A stretch of 64,000 nt of DNA from JACKCB01 sp964452775 (lineage in GTDB: Bacteria > Chloroflexota > Anaerolineae > Promineifilales > Promineifilaceae): assembly GCA_964452775.1 (NCBI GenBank), contig CAYVQP010000013.1, positions 5,533-69,532 of the forward strand. Reading direction: 5' to 3'. Positions within the stretch are counted from its first letter, which is position 1. Each line of letters opens with the position of its first letter. A program made the position numbers and the translations under genes. This document shows, in pieces, positions 39,394 to 47,098 of this stretch. The notes beneath the pieces are model-generated. The model searched no databases and was not told the DNA's origin. It was given only the letters and a program-made list of their open reading frames with translations.

Positions 39394-39798
39394 ATGATAG
39401 GAACGTACGAGTTCAAGGGTGTTACCGAGTTGGCCCAGCGGTTTTTTAGCTTTGCGGAGGCTGTAACGTATACCGGCGTGCCGGAAGGCACGTTACGTAA
39501 TCACGTGTACGTCCAGGGAAGGATTCCGCGCTATGTGATCGGTCGCTCAGCGGTGTTCTCCAAGGAGCAACTGGACGATTACAAGGCGAATGGCCGGACG
39601 ACGATCACGATCAATCCGGCCGTCTGGATGGGGTCCATTGACGCCGCCGCGTACCTGGGCATTAGCGAAGGGGCGCTGAAGCAACACGTGCACACGCGCA
39701 AGCAAATTCCGGCGACGAAAATCGCCAACAACCTGTTGTTTAACCGGGCAGAGTTGGACGAGTTCCTGCGGCAACGGGGGAGAGAGCCGGAAGTGTAG
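39394..39798 (+). CDS. Tandem helix-turn-helix (excisionase/MerR-like) regulator
   Basis: 134 residues. Two HTH_17-like units: FFSFAEAVTYTGVPEGTLRNHVYVQGRIPRYVIGRSAVFSKEQLDDY (~17-63) and GSIDAAAYLGISEGALKQHVHTRKQIPATKIANNLLFNRAELDEFL (~80-126). A covalent dimer of winged HTHs implies binding of a two-part DNA site; a candidate reader of one of the dispersed operators. Probably translated from a leaderless mRNA (promoter P7). Could be a lysis-lysogeny or copy-control regulator. Confidence 0.75.
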   Translation: MIGTYEFKGVTELAQRFFSFAEAVTYTGVPEGTLRNHVYVQGRIPRYVIGRSAVFSKEQLDDYKANGRTTITINPAVWMGSIDAAAYLGISEGALKQHVHTRKQIPATKIANNLLFNRAELDEFLRQRGREPEV

Positions 39799-39868
39799 CA
39801 AATTGAGATAGGGCAGGCCGGGAAGTTGGCAGACAACCCGACCTGAGGCGGCCTACAGACCGCCGCAC

Positions 39869-39903
39869 CCCAACCGGCAAACAGGTGGCAGCCTGCGGTT
39901 GGG
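39869..39903 (+). ncRNA. UGGCAG-loop leader hairpin H5
   Basis: CCCAACCG, bulge GCAAA, CAGG pair with CCTG and CGGTTGGG around TGGCAG. AAGGAGACAACAGC and the GTG at 39922 follow. Non-palindromic stem, so pairing is independent of GCCGGC bias. Confidence 0.7.
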
Positions 39904-39921
39904 AGAGAAGGAGACAACAGC

Positions 39922-40275
39922 GTGATTGATACTCCCTACCAACCTGTCTTACCATTTCTGGATGAATTGACCCAGCCGGCCTACCCGCCGGGACTGACCA
40001 TCCGCGAACGCTTCGAGATTTTCCACGACGCCAACCCCACAGTGTTTAGCGCCCTGCGCCAGATGGCGCTGCAGCTCCGCCTGCGCGGGGCCAGGCGCGG
40101 CTCGATAAAGGCGCTGATGGAGACGTTGCGCTGGTTACACCAGCTCACCGTAGACCCTGACAACAGCGGCTTCAAGCTCAATAACGATTACACGGCCCTC
40201 TATGCCCGGCTGCTCATGGAACGTGAGCCGGCGCTGGCGGGCTTTTTTGAAACCCGCGCCCGGCGGGCAGAGTAG
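39922..40275 (+). CDS. Conserved phage hypothetical protein
   Basis: 117 residues, GTG start after AAGGAGACAACAGC. TIRERFEIFHDANPTVFSALRQMALQLRLRGARRGSIKALMETLRWLHQL...GFKLNNDYTALYARLLMEREPALAGFFETR is a pattern I recognise from many phage early regions, without known function. Small helical, basic; possibly DNA binding. Confidence 0.7.
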   Translation: MIDTPYQPVLPFLDELTQPAYPPGLTIRERFEIFHDANPTVFSALRQMALQLRLRGARRGSIKALMETLRWLHQLTVDPDNSGFKLNNDYTALYARLLMEREPALAGFFETRARRAE

Positions 40276-40285
40276 GGCCGGAGCC

Positions 40286-40543
40286 ATGCTGCGAATTACG
40301 GTGGAACTGCTGCCGATGGGAGACGAGTCGTGCAAACGGCTGCTGAGCGTGGCCGAGATCGCCAACGATGGGACCGGCACGCTCGACGCCGGAAACTACG
40401 TCTTCAGCATCTCGGATAGAGAACAACGTGGGGGCGTCTGGCGGCAGGGAACGGTGACGGGATTCCCCCGGCAGAGGTTGACCGCCTGGGACTTGCTGTA
40501 TCGCGTGCTGCACGGCTGCGGCATGGCGGAGCGGAATCTATGA
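40286..40543 (+). CDS. Conserved small phage protein
   Basis: 85 residues from ATG 40286. LRITVELLPMGDESCKRLLSVAEIANDGTGTLDAGNYVFSISD...GVWRQGTVTGFPRQRLTAWDLLYRVLHGC: a beta-rich fold followed by a helix, of a type common in phage early clusters. Function unknown. Overlaps the next start (ATGA). Confidence 0.65.
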   Translation: MLRITVELLPMGDESCKRLLSVAEIANDGTGTLDAGNYVFSISDREQRGGVWRQGTVTGFPRQRLTAWDLLYRVLHGCGMAERNL

Positions 40544-41022
40544 GCGCGTTCTCGGATCACATGGAGCGAGTACAGAAGTGCGCACCGGCGCCTGAAGACG
40601 CGGTGCGCCCGGCGCTGATCCTGCAAAAGCGCGACCGGCTGGAGAAAGAGCTTGGCCGGCTCCTGGTGGCCAGGAAGTCGCCGCCGGCCGATATGTGGAC
40701 GGAATACGCGCTTATCAGGGAGGACCAGCCGGATCTTGAGCTATTCCTGGCCGATTGGTGCGCGATGTACGTGCCGCCGGCGGCCTTGAGAAGGGCATTG
40801 GAAATAGTGGCATCAGAACAGGAGGAAGCATGGCTGCTTGCACAACACTCAGATACGGAGCGCAGGTCAGAAAACGGGCCTATCCGAATCGGCGTAGCGC
40901 CCGATATGGATTGGCCGAAGCCTGTCGTACGTATGGATGGGACAGAGGAAAGTATTCTATCTACAAGTGCCCCGTCTGCCGGAAGTTCCACTTCGGGCGG
41001 AACGGACAACACGCCGGACTGA
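40540..41022 (+). CDS. Hypothetical protein with out-of-frame 3' overlap
   Basis: 160 codons. The first ~100 residues (RVQKCAPAPEDAVRPALILQKRDRLEKELGRLLVARKSPPADMWTEYALI...ALRRALEIVASEQEEAW) are protein-like and helical. From ~40830 on, it overlaps the next gene in another frame for 193 bases and turns Ser/Thr/Gly-rich, so its original stop was probably lost. No family recognised. Confidence 0.5.
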   Translation: MSAFSDHMERVQKCAPAPEDAVRPALILQKRDRLEKELGRLLVARKSPPADMWTEYALIREDQPDLELFLADWCAMYVPPAALRRALEIVASEQEEAWLLAQHSDTERRSENGPIRIGVAPDMDWPKPVVRMDGTEESILSTSAPSAGSSTSGGTDNTPD

Positions 41023-41036
41023 TAGAAGGGGACTGA
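40830..41036 (+). CDS. Small conserved zinc protein
   Basis: 68 residues with a strong SD (AGGAGG, 5 bases before ATG). TTLRYGAQVRKRAYPNRRSARYGLAEACRTYGWDRGKYSIYKCPVCRKFHFGR is a recurrent phage protein with a CxxC-x-x-x-H zinc site. Basic, probably nucleic-acid binding. Confidence 0.7.
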   Translation: MAACTTLRYGAQVRKRAYPNRRSARYGLAEACRTYGWDRGKYSIYKCPVCRKFHFGRNGQHAGLIEGD

Positions 41037-41040
41037 TAAG

Positions 41041-41622
41041 TTGGGACACAAGCGGGAGCCGGCGCACGCGGAATGGTTCACGCCTCCGCGCTACCTGGAG
41101 ATGGTGCGGAAGGTGTTTGACCGGGGCATTGACCTGGACCCGGCCAGCAGCCCGGCCGCCAATCGGGTGGTGCAGGCGCGCCGGTTCTTTACGCCGCTGC
41201 AAGACGGTCTGGCGCAGAACTGGCGCTGCCTGACCCTGTTCCTGAACCCGCCTTATGGCCGGAGAAACGGCAAGAGCGGCCCTTACAACATGCCGTTATG
41301 GGTCGCCAAGCTGGTTGAGGAGTTTGACGCCGGCAATGTCGAGCAGGCGATCCTGCTCTGCAACGCCAATACCGGCACGAGCTGGTTCCGGCCGCTCTTC
41401 CGCTTCCCGATCTGTTTCGTGCGCCACCGGATTCACTTCATTGATAGCCGGACCGGCTCCCCGCAGCGCGATCCGATGTACGACCAGGCGTTTGTGTACC
41501 TGGGACCATATGGGCAGCGATTCGCCCGCGTGTTTGGCGAGATCGGGACGGTGGTCAGAGACGTGTGGGTGCTATCAAGCCCGTTGCGGCAGGGAGATGC
41601 ACCCGTTGAGCAGGCCGCATAG
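41041..41622 (+). CDS. Phage Dam-type N6-adenine DNA methyltransferase
   Basis: 193 residues, TTG start. EWFTPPRYLEMVRKVF (residues 11-26), DLDPASSPAAN (31-41) and LFLNPPYG (67-74, catalytic motif IV) match the phage N6-adenine methyltransferase family (PF05869 type). A second adenine methylase besides 36527, presumably with another target, giving broader protection against restriction. Confidence 0.85.
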   Translation: MGHKREPAHAEWFTPPRYLEMVRKVFDRGIDLDPASSPAANRVVQARRFFTPLQDGLAQNWRCLTLFLNPPYGRRNGKSGPYNMPLWVAKLVEEFDAGNVEQAILLCNANTGTSWFRPLFRFPICFVRHRIHFIDSRTGSPQRDPMYDQAFVYLGPYGQRFARVFGEIGTVVRDVWVLSSPLRQGDAPVEQAA

Positions 41623-41655
41623 CAGGGCCGGCAGGGACGGCCAAAGGAAGAACAG

Positions 41656-41904
41656 ATGACCAGGCAAAACCGAACAAACATGATCGTCGTGGCGGGCACG
41701 TTGGCGGTAGTAATCATCGTTGCGCTGCTGTTGTCTCCGGCCCTGGTAAGAGCCGGCGGCAACGTCATGGAGTTGGCTCCCGGCGAAAGCATTGAGATCG
41801 GGTGTGAAACGTTTTGGTTCGCGGACCCGATCAGCGACCAGCGGGTGATGATCTACTGCGCCGGCGACGAGGTTCAACTGTGGCCGCAGGCAGTAGATAA
41901 CTAA
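41656..41904 (+). CDS. Small exported protein
   Basis: 82 residues. Basic start and hydrophobic segment (MIVVAGTLAVVIIVALLLSPALVRAGG), likely a signal peptide with cleavage near VRA-GG, then a small beta domain with two cysteines (EIGCETFWF and MIYCAGDEVQLWP) that resembles the C-terminal domain of the 7420 protein (GCNLITIVELEY, IRCIMF). Function at the envelope unknown. Confidence 0.6.
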   Translation: MTRQNRTNMIVVAGTLAVVIIVALLLSPALVRAGGNVMELAPGESIEIGCETFWFADPISDQRVMIYCAGDEVQLWPQAVDN

Positions 41905-41921
41905 CCAGCCGGCATTGAGGG

Positions 41922-41954
41922 CTTATGGAGACGGCGCGTGGCCGTCTCCATAAG
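41922..41954 (+). terminator. Perfect 13-bp hairpin, likely terminator
   Basis: CTTATGGAGACGG pairs with CCGTCTCCATAAG across a 7-base loop between two genes. The run after it is weak (TCCGTCTTCC), so it may be an RNA-processing or partial termination site. It includes the ATG at 41925, arguing for the later start of the next gene. Confidence 0.6.
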
Positions 41955-41978
41955 TCCGTCTTCCACAGCGGTGTTGCC

Positions 41979-42296
41979 ATGCCCATCAGATTGGAGATCG
42001 AGTACGAGGACGCCGACCAGCCCAATGCGGAGTTACTGGTGCATTGTTACGCGCTGGTGTCGGTGGCAACCGGAAAGATCGGGGCGAACGAGGTGCTGGA
42101 GACGGTGGTGAAGTTGGCCAGGCTGCTAGACGTGTTTGGGAACGGAGTGGCGCTTATGTACGAGGCGTTGCGGGCCGGCGGGTACGAGCTCGCGTTCGAC
42201 GAGACGCAGCTGGAGCTGCTGAACCTGATCGGCAAGCGCTTTCCAAGCACGCGGTACTCGCTGCCGGCCATACCCGCCGGCCGGGTTTCGGCGTGA
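41979..42296 (+). CDS. Hypothetical protein
   Basis: 105 residues from ATG 41979; ATG 41925 would lie in the hairpin. Beta strand then helices (PIRLEIEYEDADQPNAELLVHCYALVSVATGKIGANEVLETVVKLARLLDVFG). No clear SD. No family recognised. Next gene starts within its stop. Confidence 0.5.
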   Translation: MPIRLEIEYEDADQPNAELLVHCYALVSVATGKIGANEVLETVVKLARLLDVFGNGVALMYEALRAGGYELAFDETQLELLNLIGKRFPSTRYSLPAIPAGRVSA

Positions 42297-42748
42297 ACTC
42301 TAAACCGGGGGGCGCTGTGGACGAGATGACGCTGGACGAATTTCGCCGGAAATACCTCGGATTGAAGCGCGGACGGCGCAGAGGGACGGGCAACGCGCGA
42401 GGACGCGGCAACGACATGGTGAGTACGCTGCTCGATCACATTCATTTGACCGGCTTGCCGCGGCCGGAGACGGAGTACGCTTTTCACCCGACCCGCCGCT
42501 GGCGCTTTGACATGGCCTGGCCGGACAAGAAGGTCGCCTGTGAGGTGGAGGGCGGTATCTGGATGCAGACGGACACCGGCCGGGGGAAAGGACACGCGCA
42601 CCCGGAGCGATTTACCGGGGACTGCGAGAAATATTCAGAGGCGGCGATTTACGGTTGGCGCTTGATCCGGGCGACGCCGGAGCAGGTGTTAAGCGGCCAG
42701 GCGGTGGGCTGGCTGCGCCGAATCCTGGGAGGCGACGGTGACGATTGA
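42293..42748 (+). CDS. PD-(D/E)xK-like phage endonuclease
   Basis: 151 residues, GTG 42293 overlapping the upstream stop. YAFHPTRRWRFDMAWPDKKVACEVEGGIW gives the Asp, then ExE pattern of restriction-endonuclease folds, followed by the phage-type FTGDCEKYSEAAIYGWRLIRATPEQVLSG. The N-terminus is basic (KRGRRRGTGNARGRG). Probable DNA nuclease in replication, recombination or junction processing. Confidence 0.7.
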   Translation: MNSKPGGAVDEMTLDEFRRKYLGLKRGRRRGTGNARGRGNDMVSTLLDHIHLTGLPRPETEYAFHPTRRWRFDMAWPDKKVACEVEGGIWMQTDTGRGKGHAHPERFTGDCEKYSEAAIYGWRLIRATPEQVLSGQAVGWLRRILGGDGDD

Positions 42749-43172
42749 ACGTATCGCGCTGATTGGCTTTGTGATGATCATCGTCACCGCCATTGTGGGA
42801 GACCGGCGCGCCCGCAACTGGACGATGACCAGCGGGGCGCAACACTCAAGCTGGCCTACGGCGGTATTGGTGCTGTCGGCGGCGGCGGTGTTCTGCGCGT
42901 TGCTGGCCCTGCCGAATAGTGACGGAATTACCGCAATCAGCCAGCCGGCGTTTGGCCGGTATTTGGCCGCCGGTCTGTTCCTGATCGTGCCTCCTCTGGT
43001 CGGATTTGGGCGCAATGCGGTATTTCCGGCCGCCCTGATAAACGGGGTGCTGCTTTGTGTGGGCTACTTTGTTTTGCCGGGGAGCGAGAAGGCCGTCGCC
43101 CTCGGCTTGAGTGCGGGTATGTGGCCGTGGGTAGTGGTTCTTGGAGGGTTGAAAGTGGTCAGGGATAGATGA
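42738..43172 (+). CDS. Four-TM membrane protein
   Basis: 144 residues, GTG. Four hydrophobic helices (IALIGFVMIIVTAIV, AVLVLSAAAVFCALLAL, YLAAGLFLIVPPLVGFG, LINGVLLCVGYFVL with a final WPWVVVLGGL). Overlaps both neighbours by 4-11 bases. Possible exclusion or envelope function; unrecognised. Confidence 0.55.
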   Translation: MTIERIALIGFVMIIVTAIVGDRRARNWTMTSGAQHSSWPTAVLVLSAAAVFCALLALPNSDGITAISQPAFGRYLAAGLFLIVPPLVGFGRNAVFPAALINGVLLCVGYFVLPGSEKAVALGLSAGMWPWVVVLGGLKVVRDR

Positions 43173-43486
43173 GGTCGTGCAAAAACTGCGTGTTCCTTCA
43201 CCGGCAGCTCATCAGCCGGACGCCGGGCAAAGGCGCCGATGTCTATTGGTACTACTGCCGGCATCCACAGATGCTGGCGCGGGGAGAGAAGGGGCGAATT
43301 ACCGGCATACCGGGCAAGCAGATAGGGTCTCGGCCCGACCGGCCGGATTGGTGCCCGTTGGGGGTGTTCGAGTGGGACGATGTGGAGAGTGGCGACCTGC
43401 GGTACGACTACGAGAGCCGGTTGACGGGCCTCGCCCGGCGCATCGCCGGCGAGATGGATGATGAGGACGGCGACGATGACGATTGA
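43169..43486 (+). CDS. Cys-rich zinc-binding-like protein
   Basis: 105 residues. SCKNCVFLHRQL...WYYCRHPQM...DWCPLGVFEWDD: two CxxC/CxxH-type clusters, then a very acidic C-terminus (DDEDGDDDD). Probably binds zinc. Role unknown. Confidence 0.55.
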   Translation: MRSCKNCVFLHRQLISRTPGKGADVYWYYCRHPQMLARGEKGRITGIPGKQIGSRPDRPDWCPLGVFEWDDVESGDLRYDYESRLTGLARRIAGEMDDEDGDDDD

Positions 43487-43634
43487 CGGTATCTGGCCAA
43501 TGGTGAACGTGGCCGCGACCGGCCTGATGCTGGTGGGCGGCCTGGGCCTGATAGTGGGCCTGATCGTGCTCGCCTGGGGTTGGGCAGAAGGGGCGCTGGA
43601 CCCCGCTGAGCAAAACTATGGAGAAAGACGATGA
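43476..43634 (+). CDS. 52-residue membrane protein
   Basis: ATG 43476 inside the 3' end of the Cys-rich gene; TGA overlaps the next ATG. One or two membrane helices (ATGLMLVGGLGLIVGLIVLAWGWA). Coupling at both ends supports translation. Confidence 0.5.
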   Translation: MTIDGIWPMVNVAATGLMLVGGLGLIVGLIVLAWGWAEGALDPAEQNYGERR

Positions 43635-44023
43635 GCGACATGAACTTTCTTACAACGGCGCAGGCGGCGCAGATCACCGGCGTGCACCAGGACACGGTGA
43701 ATCGCTGGATTAGAGAAGGACGGCTGCCGGCTGAGCGGGTGGGCTTGCGGGGGGCCGGCCTGTGGGCGATCAGCCGGACCGCGCTTGCTGAGTTCCTTGA
43801 TTCGCAGAAAGAGATCCTGGCCGGGATACGGGCGAAAAGCCGGAAACGGCGCAGGGCGCAAGCTATGGACGGGATTGCCGTCGGCAGGCGGCATGAGACG
43901 AGGGCCGGCCGGCCGGTTGCGCCGGCGCAGCCGGCGGACGTTAAGCGCCACCCGCGCACATGCGCCCGTTGTGGGCGCGCCGCGACGCTGATCGGCAACG
44001 TGTGTTGGGATTGCCGGCGCTAG
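43631..44023 (+). CDS. Excisionase-like HTH with C-terminal zinc ribbon
   Basis: 130 residues. FLTTAQAAQITGVHQDTVNRWIREGRLPAERVGLRGAGLWAISRTALAEFL is a complete HTH_17/MerR-like DNA-binding domain; RTCARCGRAATLIGNVCWDCRR is a C-terminal zinc ribbon after a basic linker. Likely a regulator or recombination directionality factor; no integrase is present in the window, so regulator is more likely. Confidence 0.7.
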   Translation: MSDMNFLTTAQAAQITGVHQDTVNRWIREGRLPAERVGLRGAGLWAISRTALAEFLDSQKEILAGIRAKSRKRRRAQAMDGIAVGRRHETRAGRPVAPAQPADVKRHPRTCARCGRAATLIGNVCWDCRR

Positions 44024-44043
44024 GCGCTGGAAGGAGAAACAGG

Positions 44044-44220
44044 ATGCTGGCCAAGATATTGAAACGACTGGCGACACGGGGAAAGCAGCCGGCTGGCCGG
44101 ACGAAGAAGAACGAGCCGGCCGGTTGTTGTGACCACATGGGCCACGCGCTTTTTGTGCGCAGAGACCGGCAGGGAGATTGGTATTTCTGCCGGCGTTGCG
44201 ACGAACTGGTGAAGCCTTGA
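44044..44220 (+). CDS. Small Cys/His protein
   Basis: 58 residues, SD AAGGAG. CCDHMGHALFVRRDRQGDWYFCRRCDELVKP shows a CxxH/CxxC zinc ribbon. Function unknown. Confidence 0.5.
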   Translation: MLAKILKRLATRGKQPAGRTKKNEPAGCCDHMGHALFVRRDRQGDWYFCRRCDELVKP

Positions 44221-44456
44221 AATACGATCAGGCCACAGAGGGCCGGGCGGTGGACTTCGACGACTGGATGGCGCGCGTAAGCGGGTTACAGGCGTTCGCC
44301 GAAGAGCACGGCCTGGACAACAAGACGGTTCGGCTGCTGGTCCGGCTAACCGGCCGGGGATACCAGCACCCGACCACGAAAGAGGGCTGGGAACGGCTGT
44401 GGGATTCTATCAGCAAGGCGGTGAACGATGACGATTCAACTAAACGAGAGGGTTAG
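44217..44456 (+). CDS. Small helical protein
   Basis: 79 residues, TTG overlapping the previous stop. Helical (WMARVSGLQAFAEEHGLDNKTVRLLVRLTGRGYQHPTTKEGWERLW). Overlaps the next gene by 29 bases. Unrecognised. Confidence 0.5.
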   Translation: MKYDQATEGRAVDFDDWMARVSGLQAFAEEHGLDNKTVRLLVRLTGRGYQHPTTKEGWERLWDSISKAVNDDDSTKREG

Positions 44457-44664
44457 CGGAATGCTCTGGAGAGACGATACCGGCCGTAAGTTGGAGGAGA
44501 AATTGGAGAGCGCCGCCGCTTATTACGAGCGCAAGTACGGTCGCCGGCCGTCGGTGGTGATGGTGCCGGCCGGCGAGCGAGGCGATCTGGATGTCTGGAA
44601 AGGCGTCGTGATTCAGCAAGGGGCGATTCAGAAGGATCACCTGATCGTCGGAGAGTGGATTTAG
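44428..44664 (+). CDS. Small conserved-type phage protein
   Basis: 78 residues. LEEKLESAAAYYERKYGRRPSVVMVPAGERGDLDVWKGVVIQQGAIQKDHLIVGEW: one long helix then beta strands, a common layout in phage early clusters. Function unknown. Confidence 0.55.
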   Translation: MTIQLNERVSGMLWRDDTGRKLEEKLESAAAYYERKYGRRPSVVMVPAGERGDLDVWKGVVIQQGAIQKDHLIVGEWI

Positions 44665-44665
44665 T

Positions 44666-44971
44666 TTGGCCTGGATGCTGGCGCTGGTATGGATCGTGTC
44701 CTTTCTGGTCTGGCTGCGGCTGATCGTGTGGCTGGCGGCGACGCTTCCCGGCATCGAGCGCATCGAAAGCCCGCTGCCGGAGCTGAGGCTGCGCTATGTG
44801 CCGCTGGCATCCGCCGGCACATTTGCGCTCACCTGGGCGGGAGCGGCAATCCTCTTACGCGACGAATGGCTAATTGTCGGAGCCGGCGTGGCGGGCGCGA
44901 TCTCGCTGTTGATAGGCGTGGTTCTGTTTGTGTGGCGGCAATTTGAATCGCAGGAGAAGTGGGATGTCTGA
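44666..44971 (+). CDS. Three-TM membrane protein
   Basis: 101 residues, TTG start with GGAGAG upstream. Helices at MLALVWIVSFLVWLRLIVWLAAT, PLASAGTFALTWAGAAILL and LIVGAGVAGAISLLIGVVLFVW. Unknown function; overlaps the next small membrane gene. Confidence 0.5.
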   Translation: MAWMLALVWIVSFLVWLRLIVWLAATLPGIERIESPLPELRLRYVPLASAGTFALTWAGAAILLRDEWLIVGAGVAGAISLLIGVVLFVWRQFESQEKWDV

Positions 44972-45137
44972 AAACCGACTAACGGTAAGGCAGATCACCA
45001 GCGTTCTGGCTTTGGCGCTGTTGATTGTTGTCCTGGTCTCCCTGGTGGTGGCGCAGCCCGCGCGCCGGCCGGAGCCAGATTGCGCGACATGGCAGCTATA
45101 TGGGAGCGCCGGCGCGTTTGAGGATCAGCCGCGATGA
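44964..45137 (+). CDS. 57-residue membrane protein
   Basis: ATG 44964, SD GGAGAAG. One membrane helix (ITSVLALALLIVVLVSLVVA) and a short exported tail with one Cys. Overlaps the next ATG (ATGA). Confidence 0.5.
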   Translation: MSENRLTVRQITSVLALALLIVVLVSLVVAQPARRPEPDCATWQLYGSAGAFEDQPR

Positions 45138-45334
45138 GGCTCTTTAGCGTGCCGGCGGAACTGGCGCACGCAGCTTGGCTGCGCTTGCAGGCGCGGCAAC
45201 TGCGCCGGGAGTACGAGCGCTATCGCCGGCGGGCCGGGGCGAACGGACACACGGCGCTGGAGTACGGGGTGTGGCGCAGAAACACAAAGGGAGCGGGAGC
45301 CGCCGATAATCGCCCTGGAAGAAAAGTGGGGTAA
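45134..45334 (+). CDS. Small basic protein
   Basis: 66 residues, basic amphipathic helix (LAHAAWLRLQARQLRREYERYRRRAG). Its stop lies within a perfect dyad motif (45328-45341). Function unknown. Confidence 0.45.
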   Translation: MRLFSVPAELAHAAWLRLQARQLRREYERYRRRAGANGHTALEYGVWRRNTKGAGAADNRPGRKVG

Positions 45335-45341
45335 TTACCCC
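45328..45341. promoter_or_regulatory. Perfect GGGGTAATTACCCC palindrome
   Basis: A fully symmetric member of the dispersed dyad family, just before a small leader and the gene at 45456. Confidence 0.5.
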
Positions 45342-45363
45342 GGAATATATAGGAGATGATGAC

Positions 45364-45456
45364 GTGCTATTTCTGAGCGAAGTGAATCTTGCGAATAACA
45401 CGGCTTGTGGGGTGGTCCAGCGTGGCGCCCCCGGCGCGCCCGAGGTGACAATCTGA
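45364..45456 (+). CDS. 30-residue peptide
   Basis: GTG with GGAGA about 8 bases upstream; LFLSEVNLANNTACGVVQRGAPGAPEVTI, stop overlapping the next ATG. Weak case, supported by coupling. Confidence 0.3.
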   Translation: MLFLSEVNLANNTACGVVQRGAPGAPEVTI

Positions 45457-45686
45457 TGGCTAATGTTGCAATGCCCGATCTTGACAAGGCTCTGGCCGCC
45501 CGAGCGTGGGAGTGGTTGCAGGACGAGGAGCCGCAAATTGCGGAGGCGCTTGCGGCGGAGGTAAAGGCCGGACGGACGCCGGAGCAAATTCGCCGGCACA
45601 TCCTGCGCCAGGCCGGCAGCCACCGCTTTGCGCTGGCGGTTAGCTGTGAGCTGTCCGCCGGTCATCTGATCAGAGAGGCGGGATAG
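45456..45686 (+). CDS. Small helical protein
   Basis: 76 residues. LAARAWEWLQDEEPQIAEALAAEVKAGRTPEQIRRHILRQAGSHRFALAVSCELSAGHLIRE: fully helical. Unrecognised; common type in phage early clusters. Confidence 0.55.
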   Translation: MANVAMPDLDKALAARAWEWLQDEEPQIAEALAAEVKAGRTPEQIRRHILRQAGSHRFALAVSCELSAGHLIREAG

Positions 45687-45687
45687 C

Positions 45688-45966
45688 GTGGAACCATTGG
45701 ATGGCCCGCCCTACATTGAAGACAGCGAAGAGCAATGCCCCAGGTGCGGCGGCGAGATGCGTTGGCAGGAGTGCCTCGAACTGCACTGCAATGACGGAGT
45801 GATTGACCTCGGCTTCGTAGAGGTCGATCCGCTCTGGTACGCGCCCGCCGACGTGATGGTTTGTACGGCGTGTAAGGGACGAGGGTTTATCGAGTGGTGC
45901 CGGATTTGCGGCTACACGGTCGGCGAGGATTCACCAGTCGTGGACGATGGCGCGTGTGCCGGCTAA
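45688..45966 (+). CDS. Double zinc-ribbon protein
   Basis: 92 residues, GTG. CPRCGGEMRWQECLELHC and CTACKGRGFIEWCRICG are two CxxC pairs as in DnaJ-like zinc fingers. Acidic elsewhere. Its 3' end overlaps the convergent gene at 45931. Confidence 0.6.
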   Translation: MEPLDGPPYIEDSEEQCPRCGGEMRWQECLELHCNDGVIDLGFVEVDPLWYAPADVMVCTACKGRGFIEWCRICGYTVGEDSPVVDDGACAG

Positions 45967-46203
45967 GCCGGCCAGCGCGGTGAGGAACGACAACACGTCC
46001 TCAAAGTCGTACAGCAGTGAAATGTGTAGCGTGAACACTTCGTCGGGGCCAAGCCGGCGGGATTCCACCGCACCGTATTCGGCGGCCAGCGCGGTCGCCA
46101 GTCTCGGACTTGGGGAGATGAACTCGATGGCCCGCCGGCTGGCGTCCCAGGCGGTTACCAGAAGAAGTTGCGCCGGCGGAAGACGCCGATGGTCAGCTAC
46201 CAA
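45931..46203 (-). CDS. Minus-strand hypothetical protein
   Basis: 90 residues from TTG 46203 with AAGGGG about 7 bases upstream. LLLVTAWDASRRAIEFISPSPRLATALAAEYGAVESRRLGPDEVFTLHISLLYDFEDVLSFLTAL reads as a small alpha/beta protein. Independent transcription implied by orientation. Unrecognised. 46204-46384 upstream holds no recognisable feature. Confidence 0.6.
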   Translation of the reverse strand: MVADHRRLPPAQLLLVTAWDASRRAIEFISPSPRLATALAAEYGAVESRRLGPDEVFTLHISLLYDFEDVLSFLTALAGLAGTRAIVHDW

Positions 46204-46384
46204 AACATACCCCTTTTCTGACTGTCCTCAACCCACCAAGCCAGTTTACAGAACAAGTGTTCCAAAGTCAACGAATAGCCGGATGCGTTTTGGTTCGTTC
46301 ACTGAATTTGCACGAGTTACTAGTACCGGCCGACAAGTTCTAGTATTGAAAACCTGAATACTCATAACAAGAAAATCGAGAAAA

Positions 46385-47098
46385 ATGAGCCAGCAAACGA
46401 CGCTCTACCAATGTACTAGATGCGGCACGCATAAGCCGACGACTCATTTCCGCAAGGTTAAGACGAATGCCAGCGGCCTTGATTCTTATTGCAAGACATG
46501 CCGGCGCGAGTATCGTCGGCATCACTACCTGTTGAGTAAAGACCCGAACAACGTTGAAGCATTGGCATACTTTGAAAAACACCGGCGAGAGGACCTGTCG
46601 CTGCGTAGCATGAAAGCTTGCGGTCGTTGCGGCGAGGAGAAACCCCTGATCGAATTCAATAGAATGAACTCGAGCGCTGACGGGCGACATGGGTATTGCC
46701 GGCAGTGCTCCGCCATATACCACCGCGCCTACCATGCAGCGAATTGGGAAAGCCAGAATGCCAAATGCCGGGCCCGCAATCAACTAACCAAAAAGGCGCG
46801 GCAGGAGCGTCAGAGGCGCTATCACAAACGGCATCCCTCGCGCGGGCGGGCAACCAGGCTTGTGAACTACGCGGTCAAAACGGGGAAATTGCCCCACATA
46901 AGTACCCAGTCCTGCGTCCATTGCGGTCAGGAGGCTACCGAGTATCACCATCCCGACTACTCCCGGCCGCTTGACGTAGTGCCGCTATGCCGCTCGTGCC
47001 ACAAGCGTATTCATGTATCTGTGCTGCAGGACGGTGCATCAATTGGGGGACGGAGAGGAGAACAAACTGGTGCAGACGCTCGTAGACGGCCTGGCTAA
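46385..47098 (+). CDS. HNH endonuclease with two CxxC zinc modules
   Basis: 237 residues. Two CxxC-xxxK-xxx-F...CxxC modules (CTRCGTHKPTTHF...CKTC, CGRCGEEKPLIEF...CRQC) precede an HNH domain (CVHCGQEATEYHHPDYSRPLDVVPLCRSCHKRIH, residues ~175-210). The same zinc modules make up the whole of the gene at 12196. Likely a homing or free-standing nuclease. The last ~25 codons run past the HNH domain into array-free sequence shared with the next ORF. A dyad-motif copy lies at 46882-46895. Confidence 0.75.
   Translation: MSQQTTLYQCTRCGTHKPTTHFRKVKTNASGLDSYCKTCRREYRRHHYLLSKDPNNVEALAYFEKHRREDLSLRSMKACGRCGEEKPLIEFNRMNSSADGRHGYCRQCSAIYHRAYHAANWESQNAKCRARNQLTKKARQERQRRYHKRHPSRGRATRLVNYAVKTGKLPHISTQSCVHCGQEATEYHHPDYSRPLDVVPLCRSCHKRIHVSVLQDGASIGGRRGEQTGADARRRPG
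46882..46895. promoter_or_regulatory. Dyad-motif copy inside the HNH gene
   Basis: GGGGAAATTGCCCC, full four-G/four-C arms, in coding sequence. Confidence 0.35.

Noticed and set aside
39988..40181. Minus-strand ORF opposite the 39922 gene
   Set aside because: Shadow of a conserved phage gene with a good SD.
43631..44023. Excisionase acting with an integrase
   Set aside because: No integrase was found in the window, so a general HTH regulator is the safer call.
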